33,694 bases of DNA. Source: CAKUFA01 sp963646285. GTDB lineage: Bacteria > Bacillota > Clostridia > Christensenellales > Aristaeellaceae. Position 1 is the stretch's first letter; each line of letters opens with the position of its first letter. Both the position numbers and the translations under genes were made by a program. The DNA lies in assembly GCA_963646285.1 (NCBI GenBank), contig CAVIWF010000027.1:1-33694 (forward strand), in the 5' to 3' direction. The notes under the pieces are model-generated. The model was given only the letters and a program-made list of their open reading frames with translations. It made no database searches and was not told where the DNA came from. Shown here piece after piece: positions 8,636 to 15,730 of this stretch.

Positions 8636-9549
8636 CAATCACGCTCCGTAATCTTGTTCTGAACACAGGAAATAATCAGAACCAGCACAAAGAATACCAC
8701 GGCCAGAGCCGATGCATAACCTACCCGCTTGTCATTAAAGCCGGCATCATACATCAGGTACACCAGAGACGTGACCTTCTTGGGAAGGCGATCATCCAAC
8801 ATGTAGATCTGGGTGAACAGCTTCAGGGAGTAGATGGTATTGGAAATGAACACATACACCAGGGTGTTCTTCAGCTGGGGAACGGTGATGTAAATGAACT
8901 GCTGCCAGCTGTTGGCGCCGTCAATGGTGCCTGCTTCATACAGCTCCTCCGGGATGAACTGCAAGCCACCCAGCATGATGATCATCTGCATGCCAAGGCA
9001 CTGCCAGATGGACATAACCGCAATGGCGGGAATGGCCAGGTCAGCATTTTGCAGCCAGTTTTGGGGCTGTCCCCCGAAGGCGGCCAGGATGGTGTTGAAC
9101 AGTCCATCGCTGCCGGAGGAATAGAAGGTGCGCCAGATCACCGTCACAACGGTCATGGTCACCACCTGGGGGGAGAAGTAAATGGTGCGGAAGAAGGTAA
9201 CGCCCTTGGCCTTGCGGTTGATGAGCAGGGCCAGCAGGGTCGCCAGAATCAGCACCGAAGGCACCAGAATGATGGTGTACTCAAAGGTGCACCAGAAGGC
9301 ATTAGCTGCCGTGGAGTTGGTGAAGATCTTGGTATAGTTGGCAAAGCCCACAAAGGTGGTAGGCTTCTTGGCGCTGACCACCAGCTGCCGGTTGGTAAAG
9401 GAATAGAAGACTGCCATGAAGAAGGGCAGGATCATAAAGAAAAACATGATGATCAGTGCCGGTGCAGAAAGACCCCATGCGGCTTTCGCCTGGGATCTGG
9501 CCAGATTTCCCTTCCGCACTTTCTTTGGCCGAATGGTTGCAACGCTCAT
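8635..9549 (-). CDS. ABC sugar transporter permease, MalF/UgpA type
   Basis: A 304-residue CUT1 permease. It has a basic cytoplasmic N-terminus (RPKKVRKGNLARSQAK), a first membrane helix at about residues 25-50 and an EAA loop ELYEAGTIDGANSWQQFIYITVP. The start was chosen at MSVATIRPKK; the in-frame ATG 13 codons upstream lacks a ribosome site. Purine-rich sequence precedes the chosen ATG but is not an ideal AGGAGG, so the start is less certain than for its neighbours. A GC-rich hairpin separates it from the binding-protein gene. Confidence 0.9.
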   Translation of the reverse strand: MSVATIRPKKVRKGNLARSQAKAAWGLSAPALIIMFFFMILPFFMAVFYSFTNRQLVVSAKKPTTFVGFANYTKIFTNSTAANAFWCTFEYTIILVPSVLILATLLALLINRKAKGVTFFRTIYFSPQVVTMTVVTVIWRTFYSSGSDGLFNTILAAFGGQPQNWLQNADLAIPAIAVMSIWQCLGMQMIIMLGGLQFIPEELYEAGTIDGANSWQQFIYITVPQLKNTLVYVFISNTIYSLKLFTQIYMLDDRLPKKVTSLVYLMYDAGFNDKRVGYASALAVVFFVLVLIISCVQNKITERD

Positions 9550-9617
9550 TATTTCATTCCCGTCCTTCCCAAAGCCTGATGGAAACATGGTATGGCTTGA
9601 TTGCTTTTGATACAGAA

Positions 9618-9648
9618 TCGCCCGGCCAGTTGTTGGCCGGCCGGGCGA
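9618..9648 (-). terminator. Attenuator-like hairpin between binding protein and permease genes
   Basis: A 10-bp perfect inverted repeat (TCGCCCGGCC / GGCCGGGCGA) with an 11-base loop lies between the binding-protein stop and the first permease. On the minus strand it is followed only by TTCTGTATC, a weak T-tract. Such structures often protect binding-protein mRNA or partly terminate, giving more binding protein than permease. That role is inferred. Confidence 0.6.
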
Positions 9649-9665
9649 GAAAGGGTGCTTAAGGA

Positions 9666-10940
9666 TTACTCAACATTCCAGCCGTTCTCAAGAATGATTT
9701 CGTCAACTTCTTCAGCAGCGGTGTGCAGCAGTTCAGCAGGATCGCCGCCGGCAAGGATGTCGGTAACCACCTGAGCCAGTGCGTTGTACACCGTGGCGTG
9801 AGCGGGGGTGATGGGACGCAGGTAGGAAATGCCGGCTTCCAGCTGCTCACGGTACAGGTACAGGCGGCCGCCCACCTGCCACTGGGGCATGGTGTCCATC
9901 ACGGAGGAACGAGCAGGCACGCCGCCGTTCACTTCGCAGACCATCTTGATGTACTCAGGGCTCATCATGGCTTCCAGCACGGTCCAGGCCTGATCAGCAA
10001 CGCCACGCGCCACAGCAACGGTGGTCATCACATCCACGGTAGAACCGGAGCAGGTGTACACGCCGTGGCCAAAGTCGGGCATGGGCACGATGATGGCGTC
10101 ATCACCGTAGGCTTCCACGTGGTTGGAATACTTCCAGTGACCCAGCATGGAGAACAGGGCTTCGTGACGATCCACGCCATAGAAGGCATCTTCATAGTCG
10201 CAGGCGGCGTTGATATAGCCTTCGTCAATCATCCGCTTCATCCAGTCGTAAGCGGCAATGGTTTCATCAGAGTCCAGGGTGCCGGTGGCGGTGTAGGTTT
10301 CACGGCTCAGATAGTCGCCGCCGAAGGAGCGAACCACAGGCATGTAGGTGAAGTACAGGGAAGAGGTCTTGTTCTGACGGATGTAGAGGGGATACTCATA
10401 GCCGGCAGCCTTGGCCTTGGCCAGAATGTCCTCAAACTCTTCCAGGGTCCAGGCTTCCGTGTAGGAGGTGGGGATGCGGACGCCCAGCTCTTCCAGCACG
10501 CTCTTGCGGGTCCACAGGGCCATGCCGGAGTCGAACTGTGCCACGCCGTAGATCTTGCCGTCGTAGGTGTTTTCAGCCCACACGGAAGGCAGCACGTCGG
10601 ACTTCATGTCCTCGGGGATGTATTCATCCAGGCAGGCGATCATGTCAAGATCCTGGAAATAGGGGATCTGCAGACCGTCCACAACCACCAGGTCAGGGGT
10701 GTCGCCTGCATCGCCGGAGGTGGACAGCTTGTTCAGCAGCTCGTCCTGGGCGAAGAACAGGTAATTCACCTGCACATCGGTGTGCTTGGCATTGAAATCG
10801 TCCCACATCTGGGTGTAGATCGTGGTTTCAGCACCGTCGCTGCACCAGACCGTGATGGTCACAGCATCGTCAGCAGAAGCAACGGATGCCATGGACAGCA
10901 GCATGATGGCCGCCAGCAGCAGGGAAAAGAACTTCTTCAT
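9666..10940 (-). CDS. ABC sugar transporter substrate-binding protein (CUT1 family)
   Basis: A 424-residue extracytoplasmic solute-binding protein (SBP_bac_1/UgpB-like). The mature part opens VTITVWCSDG and contains DDFNAKHTDVQVNYLF, LNKLSTSGDAGDTPDLVVVDG and a C-terminal PVVRSFGG to PITPAHATVYN region typical of sugar-binding lobes. The signal peptide MKKFFSLLLAAIMLLSMASVASA has an AxA-type signal peptidase I site and no lipobox cysteine, unusual for a monoderm Bacillota binding protein. The chosen ATG follows AAGGAGGAG. An upstream in-frame start (11,027) would disrupt the signal peptide and overlap the promoter. It is the first gene of the second transcription unit, driven by the promoter at 11,016-11,044. 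Confidence 0.93.
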   Translation of the reverse strand: MKKFFSLLLAAIMLLSMASVASADDAVTITVWCSDGAETTIYTQMWDDFNAKHTDVQVNYLFFAQDELLNKLSTSGDAGDTPDLVVVDGLQIPYFQDLDMIACLDEYIPEDMKSDVLPSVWAENTYDGKIYGVAQFDSGMALWTRKSVLEELGVRIPTSYTEAWTLEEFEDILAKAKAAGYEYPLYIRQNKTSSLYFTYMPVVRSFGGDYLSRETYTATGTLDSDETIAAYDWMKRMIDEGYINAACDYEDAFYGVDRHEALFSMLGHWKYSNHVEAYGDDAIIVPMPDFGHGVYTCSGSTVDVMTTVAVARGVADQAWTVLEAMMSPEYIKMVCEVNGGVPARSSVMDTMPQWQVGGRLYLYREQLEAGISYLRPITPAHATVYNALAQVVTDILAGGDPAELLHTAAEEVDEIILENGWNVE

Positions 10941-10970
10941 GTAGGTAGCTCCTCCTTTTGTTTGGGAACG

Positions 10971-10989
10971 GGTAACAACCATTGTTACC
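10971..10989. promoter_or_regulatory. Perfect 8-bp inverted repeat in leader of binding-protein gene
   Basis: GGTAACAA-CCA-TTGTTACC lies between the predicted transcription start (about 11,009) and the ribosome site of the binding-protein gene. The arms are perfect with a 3-base spacer. It could be an operator downstream of the promoter or an mRNA hairpin. Which protein, if any, binds it is unknown. Confidence 0.45.
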
Positions 10990-10994
10990 GCTCG

Positions 10995-11005
10995 TTTCCG
11001 TTTTT
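10995..11005. promoter_or_regulatory. Shared 11-mer, candidate LacI-family operator (copy 1)
   Basis: TTTCCGTTTTT (minus strand AAAAACGGAAA) occurs here at about +5 to +15 of the binding-protein promoter. It occurs again at 14,716-14,726 between the divergent promoters that start the first unit. A CG-centred A/T-rich element at both promoter regions of the locus would suit the LacI regulator encoded within it. This is a candidate only. Confidence 0.3.
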
Positions 11006-11015
11006 CGATGAGGGC

Positions 11016-11044
11016 ATTGTAGCACACAGGAAACCGTATGTCAA
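11016..11044 (-). promoter_or_regulatory. Sigma-70-type promoter for the transporter operon
   Basis: On the minus strand TTGACA (11,044-11,039) is followed after 17 bases by TACAAT (11,021-11,016), with TGC just upstream of the -10 (extended -10). It faces the binding-protein gene and starts the ten-gene transcription unit ending at base 97. Confidence 0.85.
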
Positions 11045-11087
11045 CCGCTTAGCATAAATTTTCGGAAAAAAGATGACCTTTTTTTCC

Positions 11088-11105
11088 ATGTTAAACGTTT
11101 GTCAT
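11088..11105. promoter_or_regulatory. CG-centred palindrome upstream of transporter promoter
   Basis: An 18-base imperfect palindrome of form ATG-N2-AAACGTTT-N2-CAT lies about 45 bases upstream of the -35 box and just past the terminator of the first unit. A central CG in a perfect 8-bp core is characteristic of LacI-family operators, but the position is distal. Assignment is tentative. Confidence 0.35.
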
Positions 11106-11112
11106 ATGGCAG

Positions 11113-11145
11113 TAAAAGGAAAGGCGTTCCCTCGCAGGAACGCCT
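11113..11145 (-). terminator. Rho-independent terminator after phosphorylase paralogue 2
   Basis: A 9-bp stem (AGGCGTTCC / GGAACGCCT, arms at 11,122-11,130 and 11,137-11,145) with a 6-base loop is followed on the minus strand by TTCCTTTTACT. It lies 28 bases past the phosphorylase stop and separates the two minus-strand units. Confidence 0.75.
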
Positions 11146-11173
11146 GAAAAATGGATCATTGAATTGGCAATGG

Positions 11174-12820
11174 TTATGCTTCAATACGGAAATCGTAGGT
11201 TGCCAGATCCGCCACCAGCCTGGCCTTATGTTCGCCGCAGTGCCAGGTGAAGGTCATGGCGGTGCCGCTGGTTTCCACCTCCAGCTGTGCCCCATCGTCA
11301 AAGGCGGGGCAGCTGTTGCGGAAGCGGAGCAGTTCCAGCTGCTGCTTCACCACCGGCTTGTCCAGCGCTGCATCCATATCTGCCCAGGTCAGGTTGGTGC
11401 GGTTGATTTCCTTGTGGCCTGCCGCCCCGGAGCGCTGCACCGCCGCCAGGTCGTTTTCCCCGGCGAACAGATCCAGGTACCACACCTGAGGCTTGCCGGG
11501 CATGAAGAGCTGCAACGCCCGTGCCAGCAGCATCTTTTTGTCATCGGCACCCAGGGCGCTGTAGTAGGTAGCATTAACCTGATAGTACACGTTCTTCTGT
11601 CCGTGCAGGTTCTTGATCATGCCGCCACGCTCAATGATCAGGTCAATCAGCTCCTGAATCCGCTCCTCCGGGATCAGCCCCTTCAGATCCAGCATGGGAA
11701 TACCATCGTGGCAGCCCAGCATGTTCACGGCACGGATGCCCTTTTGCTGCTGCTCCTCTGCCCACCCCTTCAGGTAGCTGCCGTCGTGATGCTCAATGGC
11801 ATCGATAATCAGCCCCGGCAGGAAGAAGTCGTAGGTCATGTAGCCCTTGTCCGTCAGGGTCTGGTAGCTGTGATCGCTGTAGGCGGCATGAATCTCCGGC
11901 AGCAGGGTCAGGTGATACTTTTCCGCCATCTGCCGAATCTTCTCCAGGGTGTCCCAGGTGTCCGGCTCGTTCATGAAGTTGCGCATTCCCGGGGTCTTGG
12001 GGGCATAGGCGAAGGCATCCAGTCGAACGATGGATGCGCCGTAATCCGCCAGGGTCTTCAGCACCCGATCATAATACGCCCACACCAGGGGGCTGCGCAG
12101 GTTCAGATCCATCTGCCCCAGATACCGGCGGCGGCTTTCCATCACCTCCACAGCGGCATCCCGCCTCGCTTCAAAGCCTGCAAAGTCTGCCTCGGCAGGC
12201 TTTTTCCCCTCGGCCACAGCAGCGTTCAGCCGCTTGGAGAGCACCTCTGCCTCCCCGTACTGGATGGACAGAGCCTGCATCAGATCCTGAGGATCCACCT
12301 GAGGATAGCGAACCTCCTGATAGAAGGTGTTCCAGTAGGGCACGTTCCGCCCATCCGGGAAACGAACCATGAGGATGGGCAGGCCGGGCTTGCGGAAGAA
12401 CATGTCCTTGATGAGCGCCTCATCCGGCTGCACATAGCCTTCCTCCGTCATGGTGCCGTGACCTTCCCAGAACTTGTTCCAGTCGATGAAGAAGTCCCGG
12501 TATTCGCTTTCGTCCCCCTTTTGCAGAATATCCTGAAACTGAGGGGAAAGGACGCTCAGGTGATTCAGGATGAAGTCCAGCTTCAGATCCAGCCCCAGCT
12601 CCTTCAGGGACCCAATGTCCTCCTCCCTGGCCAGCATGTGGCTCAGGTCGTAGCTGATCACCGAGAAACCCCGATCCAGATCCGTATTGAACACGCTGGG
12701 CAGGATGTAGAAGGAGCGGAACGCCCCTGCCATTTCCTTCCTTTGCAGCAGGGATGCAATATCCCCCAGGGTGCCTCCCATGCTGTCCGGGTAGGCATTA
12801 AGCATGACGCCTTGATTCAT
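11174..12820 (-). CDS. GH13 subfamily 18 glycoside phosphorylase, sucrose-phosphorylase-like (paralogue 2)
   Basis: A 548-residue paralogue of the gene at 2,602-4,269; 43 of the first 60 residues are identical. Catalytic residues fall at identical numbers (Asp268 in VRLDAF, Glu309 in LPEIHA, Asp372 in GCHDGI), so there is no net length difference through the core. It shares the long insertion after PYWNTFY and the shortened loop before YQVNATYYSALG. It should yield alpha-glucose 1-phosphate from an alpha-glucoside. The start was placed at the ATG seven bases after AGGAGG, matching the paralogue's N-terminus; an ATG two codons upstream overlaps the kinase stop. It is coupled to the kinase gene and is the last gene of the first unit. 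Two retained copies suggest two related substrates or steps. Confidence 0.85.
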   Translation of the reverse strand: MNQGVMLNAYPDSMGGTLGDIASLLQRKEMAGAFRSFYILPSVFNTDLDRGFSVISYDLSHMLAREEDIGSLKELGLDLKLDFILNHLSVLSPQFQDILQKGDESEYRDFFIDWNKFWEGHGTMTEEGYVQPDEALIKDMFFRKPGLPILMVRFPDGRNVPYWNTFYQEVRYPQVDPQDLMQALSIQYGEAEVLSKRLNAAVAEGKKPAEADFAGFEARRDAAVEVMESRRRYLGQMDLNLRSPLVWAYYDRVLKTLADYGASIVRLDAFAYAPKTPGMRNFMNEPDTWDTLEKIRQMAEKYHLTLLPEIHAAYSDHSYQTLTDKGYMTYDFFLPGLIIDAIEHHDGSYLKGWAEEQQQKGIRAVNMLGCHDGIPMLDLKGLIPEERIQELIDLIIERGGMIKNLHGQKNVYYQVNATYYSALGADDKKMLLARALQLFMPGKPQVWYLDLFAGENDLAAVQRSGAAGHKEINRTNLTWADMDAALDKPVVKQQLELLRFRNSCPAFDDGAQLEVETSGTAMTFTWHCGEHKARLVADLATYDFRIEA

Positions 12821-12822
12821 GG

Positions 12823-13755
12823 TCATTCCTCCTCCGCCATGAGTCGGCGGTATTCCCCATAGCTGAGCAGCTTGCCGGACTTGGAAATAATCAGCCTGGC
12901 CTTGCCGGCCTGCTCCTCCAGCTTTTTCTGCTCAATGGAGAGCACCAGGGTGGTGAAGGCACTGTCCACCTTGCCGTCCCGGTTCCGGGCACGGCGGTGA
13001 GCAAGGGTTTCCGAAGGGGTGGAGTTCAGCAGAATGGGCAGATCCACCCCGGTCAGATAGTCGCTGTTGCCGTGGGTCCATTCGATGATCAGCACCTGCA
13101 CGCCGGAGAAATCCACCGTGTCATACCACAATTCGGTGGTTTCACGACCCATCCGCTTCAGCGGAATCTTTTCTTCTCCCCCCTTGAAGCGGCCGATCAG
13201 CTCATTCACCTCGTCGAAGTCCGTTTCATGAGGGGTGCCCAGATAAGCGGTCAGCGCCATGCGTCCCGCCTGCTGATAGGCAGCCAGCCAGGGATAGGCT
13301 GCCGTTTTCGCCGGGGCGCAGTCCGTCTCGTCCTCCCACAGGCTGCGAAGGGTCTGTCCCTTGTCGTCGGTATATAATCCGCTGTTCAGCAGCCCCCGAA
13401 GGCCGCCGACCCGGTACACCCGCTGCCGCTCCAAGTCGTTATCCCGGGGAATGCGGCGGGGATAATTATCGCCGCTGAGGATATAGGTGCCCACTCCCAG
13501 CTGATTGAAATAATAGCCCAGCACGGAGGCAATCTCGCTTTTGCCTACGCCGCTGCCGCCGCACACGCACACAACCGCCTTTCCCTTGGGGCTAAGCTGC
13601 AATTGCGCTGCCACCATATCCTTCAGCACAGGGAAAAGGGTGTTGGCCTTGGCAATGTGTGTTTCATCAATGCAGATTTTATCCCCCGGCATATCCCCAT
13701 GGGGAATTTCAGCAGGCAGCACAGGGGCTGTCCAGTCCTTCAGCAATGCGTCCAT
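12823..13755 (-). CDS. P-loop kinase, uridine kinase/phosphoribulokinase-like, substrate unknown
   Basis: A 310-residue cytoplasmic ATP-dependent kinase candidate. The Walker A motif is GGSGVGKS (66-73) after a hydrophobic strand VVCVC. LSGDNYPRR follows, as expected for the catalytic Asp region of phosphoribulokinase/uridine kinase-like enzymes, and VLIIEWTHGN resembles a Walker B strand. The stretch LAHRRARNRDGK is a likely Arg-rich lid. Automated pipelines may call it adenylylsulfate kinase or uridine kinase, but it lacks the context for either. It is preceded by AAGGAGG, lies 24 bases after the GDPD gene, and its stop is two bases before the phosphorylase start. It may phosphorylate the acceptor freed by the phosphorylase (a sugar, glycerol or glycerate); this is inference. 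Confidence 0.7.
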   Translation of the reverse strand: MDALLKDWTAPVLPAEIPHGDMPGDKICIDETHIAKANTLFPVLKDMVAAQLQLSPKGKAVVCVCGGSGVGKSEIASVLGYYFNQLGVGTYILSGDNYPRRIPRDNDLERQRVYRVGGLRGLLNSGLYTDDKGQTLRSLWEDETDCAPAKTAAYPWLAAYQQAGRMALTAYLGTPHETDFDEVNELIGRFKGGEEKIPLKRMGRETTELWYDTVDFSGVQVLIIEWTHGNSDYLTGVDLPILLNSTPSETLAHRRARNRDGKVDSAFTTLVLSIEQKKLEEQAGKARLIISKSGKLLSYGEYRRLMAEEE

Positions 13756-13779
13756 GTGATTGTCCTCCTTACAGTGTGT

Positions 13780-14610
13780 TTATTTCCCGATGGTATCCAG
13801 ATAACGCCGCAGCTCCGAGGGCCAGTCTGTCTGAATCACTTCCACCCCGTGATCCACCAGCCAGCCCCAGCCCTTTTCCGGGGCGTCGGTAACGGACACA
13901 TCATCATCATGATGGGCGGATAAGTCAATCCCGCTGCCCAGGCTCAGGCTGTTGACCCACAGCTTAATGCCCCGTGCCTTCAATCCGGCAACAAAGTCCG
14001 GGGAAATCAGCCGATCCTGATCCTGCTTCAGGAAAACCTCCACCAGCGGAATCTGCATTTCCTCCGGCAGGGCTTCAAAGAGGGGGATCTCCTGATCATT
14101 GGCAAGGATGGGGATGAACTTGGGCTTCCAGTGCCGGTTCTTCGCCCAAGCCACCGCCTCGTCATAAGGGGCACGACCCTTGATCAGCGCCTGATCCTCC
14201 ATGCCCAGGCTTTCCACCAGATCATACACCTGATCCATAAAGCCCCAGCACTGATCCAGGTTGATCATCACCCGTCCCTTCATGGCCCGGAGGAATTCCT
14301 CCAGGGTGTTGATGTGCCAATCAGAGGGCTCGCCGATCACGTTCCGCAGCCTGCCTGCATGAAGCTCCTCATAGGTATAGTCGCTGACCTTCCCCGGCAG
14401 CCCCAGCAGGCGAAGGGGGGTGGGGTCATGAAAGAGAATCATCACGTGATCCCTGGTGCAGTGGATATCCGTTTCCACAATGTCCGCACCGCTGCGAATG
14501 GCTGCTTCGAAGGCAGGCAGGGTGTTTTCTACAATGTTTCCGCTGAAGTGCCCCCGGTGGGAGGCAATCAGCACCCGCTGCGGATTTTCTTTCATGATGC
14601 ACCTTCTCAT
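13780..14610 (-). CDS. Glycerophosphodiester phosphodiesterase family protein
   Basis: A 276-residue GDPD-family TIM barrel. Catalytic motifs are present: SHRG (His18, Arg19), ENTLPAF (Glu28, Asn29), VETDIH (Glu46, Asp48) and LFHD (second catalytic His61), then QTDWP near the C-terminus. The enzymes split glycerophosphodiesters to glycerol 3-phosphate and an alcohol. Relatives also act on sugar phosphodiesters such as agrocinopines. There is no signal peptide, so it is cytoplasmic. Two starts compete: the ATG at 14,610, ten bases after GGAGG, and one five codons downstream with AGAAGG. It is the first gene of the first unit, with its ribosome site inside a leader hairpin. Confidence 0.88.
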   Translation of the reverse strand: MRRCIMKENPQRVLIASHRGHFSGNIVENTLPAFEAAIRSGADIVETDIHCTRDHVMILFHDPTPLRLLGLPGKVSDYTYEELHAGRLRNVIGEPSDWHINTLEEFLRAMKGRVMINLDQCWGFMDQVYDLVESLGMEDQALIKGRAPYDEAVAWAKNRHWKPKFIPILANDQEIPLFEALPEEMQIPLVEVFLKQDQDRLISPDFVAGLKARGIKLWVNSLSLGSGIDLSAHHDDDVSVTDAPEKGWGWLVDHGVEVIQTDWPSELRRYLDTIGK

Positions 14611-14615
14611 CCATC

Positions 14616-14666
14616 GTTCACCTCCTCCGGCAGGGAAACATGTCCCTCCCCTGCCGGCGGGTGAAC
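14616..14666 (-). promoter_or_regulatory. Leader stem-loop enclosing the ribosome binding site
   Basis: The 5' leader of the GDPD transcript can fold into a two-part stem: GTTCACC (14,616-14,622) with GGTGAAC (14,660-14,666), and inside it CCGGCAGGG (14,627-14,635) with CCCTGCCGG (14,649-14,657). The GGAGG ribosome site of the GDPD gene falls in the bulge and adjoining arm. The predicted transcript start (about 14,672) puts this hairpin at the very 5' end. It could control translation or stabilise the mRNA. Confidence 0.6.
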
Positions 14667-14678
14667 GGAATGGCAGTC

Positions 14679-14707
14679 ATTATAGCACATTCATCAGGAA
14701 AGAACAA
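14679..14707 (-). promoter_or_regulatory. Promoter for the GDPD-kinase-phosphorylase unit
   Basis: On the minus strand TTGTTC (14,707-14,702) is followed after 17 bases by TATAAT (14,684-14,679), with TGC forming an extended -10. It is back-to-back with the promoter of the phosphodiester glycosidase gene; only 20 bases separate the two -35 boxes. Confidence 0.8.
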
Positions 14708-14715
14708 CGAGGCCT

Positions 14716-14726
14716 TTTCCGTTTTT
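14716..14726. promoter_or_regulatory. Shared 11-mer, candidate LacI-family operator (copy 2)
   Basis: TTTCCGTTTTT lies between the divergent -35 boxes and repeats the element at 10,995-11,005. From here a single regulator could act on both divergent units. Candidate only. Confidence 0.3.
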
Positions 14727-14727
14727 G

Positions 14728-14756
14728 TTGACGTTCCATGGGAAAACTTCTATAAT
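14728..14756 (+). promoter_or_regulatory. Promoter for phosphodiester glycosidase gene
   Basis: TTGACG (14,728-14,733), 17 bases, then TATAAT (14,751-14,756). Predicted transcript start is about 14,763, leaving a leader of about 30 bases that ends in AAGGAGG. Confidence 0.88.
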
Positions 14757-14793
14757 GTTTCCTGTGTACATTGCACACAAAAGGAGGTACTCC

Positions 14794-15717
14794 ATGAAGC
14801 GACTGGCATTACTGCTGCTGAGCCTGATGCTGATTTGCCCGGCTGTGCTGGCAGAACCCATTCAGGTTTCCGATGTATCGGAAATCCCGGAAACCAACGA
14901 CGAAGGCTTCCTGCCGGAGGGCACGGATGCCTATTACGTGAAGGATCACGCCAACGGCTACTGGTACTATGTGGATCAGACCGTTCGGATAGAAATCACC
15001 CGCACCCAGACCAAGAATCCCCTGTCCACCTACTATCTGGCGGACATTGTGTGTGCCTCCGGCACCAGTTTGTACACCGTGACCTGGAACACGGAACGCC
15101 CCGGCCGCACCAACGGTCTGCCCCAGGACATGGCCAGTGCATCCCGGGTGGTGTATGCCCAGAGTGGGGACTTCTACTCCTACCGGGTGGCCAACGACCG
15201 GTATCCCGGCAACATTGTGCGGGACGGCAAGGTACTGTACAACAAGAGCTATTCCAAGGTCATTGACGCCATCCCCAACCTGGCCACCATGGCCTTCTAC
15301 CCCTCCGGCAAGGCAGAGGTGAACGAAGCGGGAGAAGTCAGCGCCAAGGAATACGTATCCAAGGGCGCCACCACGGTTGTGGCCTTTGGTCCCATCCTCA
15401 TCCGTGATGGAGAAATGGCGGATGTGGACAAGGACGAGTACAACCACAAGGAGCCCCGCAGCTGCATCGGCATCATTGAACCCGGCCACTATGTGGGACT
15501 GCTGGTGGAAGGCCGGAAAAATCACGCCGACGGCGCAACCCTGACCACCTGTGCTGAGCTGCTGTATGAAGCAGGCTGCACCGATGCCATCAACCTGGAC
15601 GGGGGCAACACCGCCGCCATGCTCTTCATGGGGGAAAGCGTGCAGCTGACCAACAACGGCGGCGTGGATACAAATGACCGTGCCATCCCCGACATTCTTG
15701 CCGTGGGCACCTACTGA
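14794..15717 (+). CDS. Exported phosphodiester glycosidase family protein (NAGPA domain)
   Basis: A 307-residue protein with an N-terminal signal peptide (KR then a hydrophobic run to about AVLA-EP) and a NAGPA domain (PF09992), the family of the human uncovering enzyme that removes N-acetylglucosamine from a phosphodiester. Recognisable parts are NDRYPGNIVRDGKVLYN, TTVVAFGPILIRDGE, EPRSCIGIIEPGHYVGLLVEG and the conserved INLDGGNTAAM (Asp269 to Asn272). The start ATG lies six bases after AAGGAGG and is the only one that keeps the signal peptide. It is divergent from the GDPD unit and 13 bases upstream of the aldolase gene. It may split a sugar-phosphodiester or exopolysaccharide outside the membrane; in bacteria the substrates are mostly unknown. 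Confidence 0.87.
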   Translation: MKRLALLLLSLMLICPAVLAEPIQVSDVSEIPETNDEGFLPEGTDAYYVKDHANGYWYYVDQTVRIEITRTQTKNPLSTYYLADIVCASGTSLYTVTWNTERPGRTNGLPQDMASASRVVYAQSGDFYSYRVANDRYPGNIVRDGKVLYNKSYSKVIDAIPNLATMAFYPSGKAEVNEAGEVSAKEYVSKGATTVVAFGPILIRDGEMADVDKDEYNHKEPRSCIGIIEPGHYVGLLVEGRKNHADGATLTTCAELLYEAGCTDAINLDGGNTAAMLFMGESVQLTNNGGVDTNDRAIPDILAVGTY

Positions 15718-15730
15718 GAAGGAGAAGTCC

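Noticed and set aside
10995..11005. CcpA cre site in the transporter leader
   Set aside because: The element matches only part of the cre consensus; the flanking TG and CA positions do not fit, so it is left as a generic LacI-family candidate.
9723..11057. A 444-codon plus-strand frame opposite the sugar-binding protein gene
   Set aside because: It is a shadow of the binding-protein gene and runs through its promoter; there is no ribosome site or motif.
11099..12862. A 587-codon plus-strand frame opposite phosphorylase paralogue 2, with a similar one at 4305-5918 opposite the serine hydrolase
   Set aside because: Both are codon-bias shadows, with His/Gln/Pro-rich translations and no motifs. 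The minus-strand genes show complete catalytic motifs and good ribosome sites.
97..15717. Reading the locus as a plain sucrose or maltose operon
   Set aside because: The phosphorylases have non-sucrose loop features, and the GDPD, PhnP-like and NAGPA genes have no role in sucrose use.
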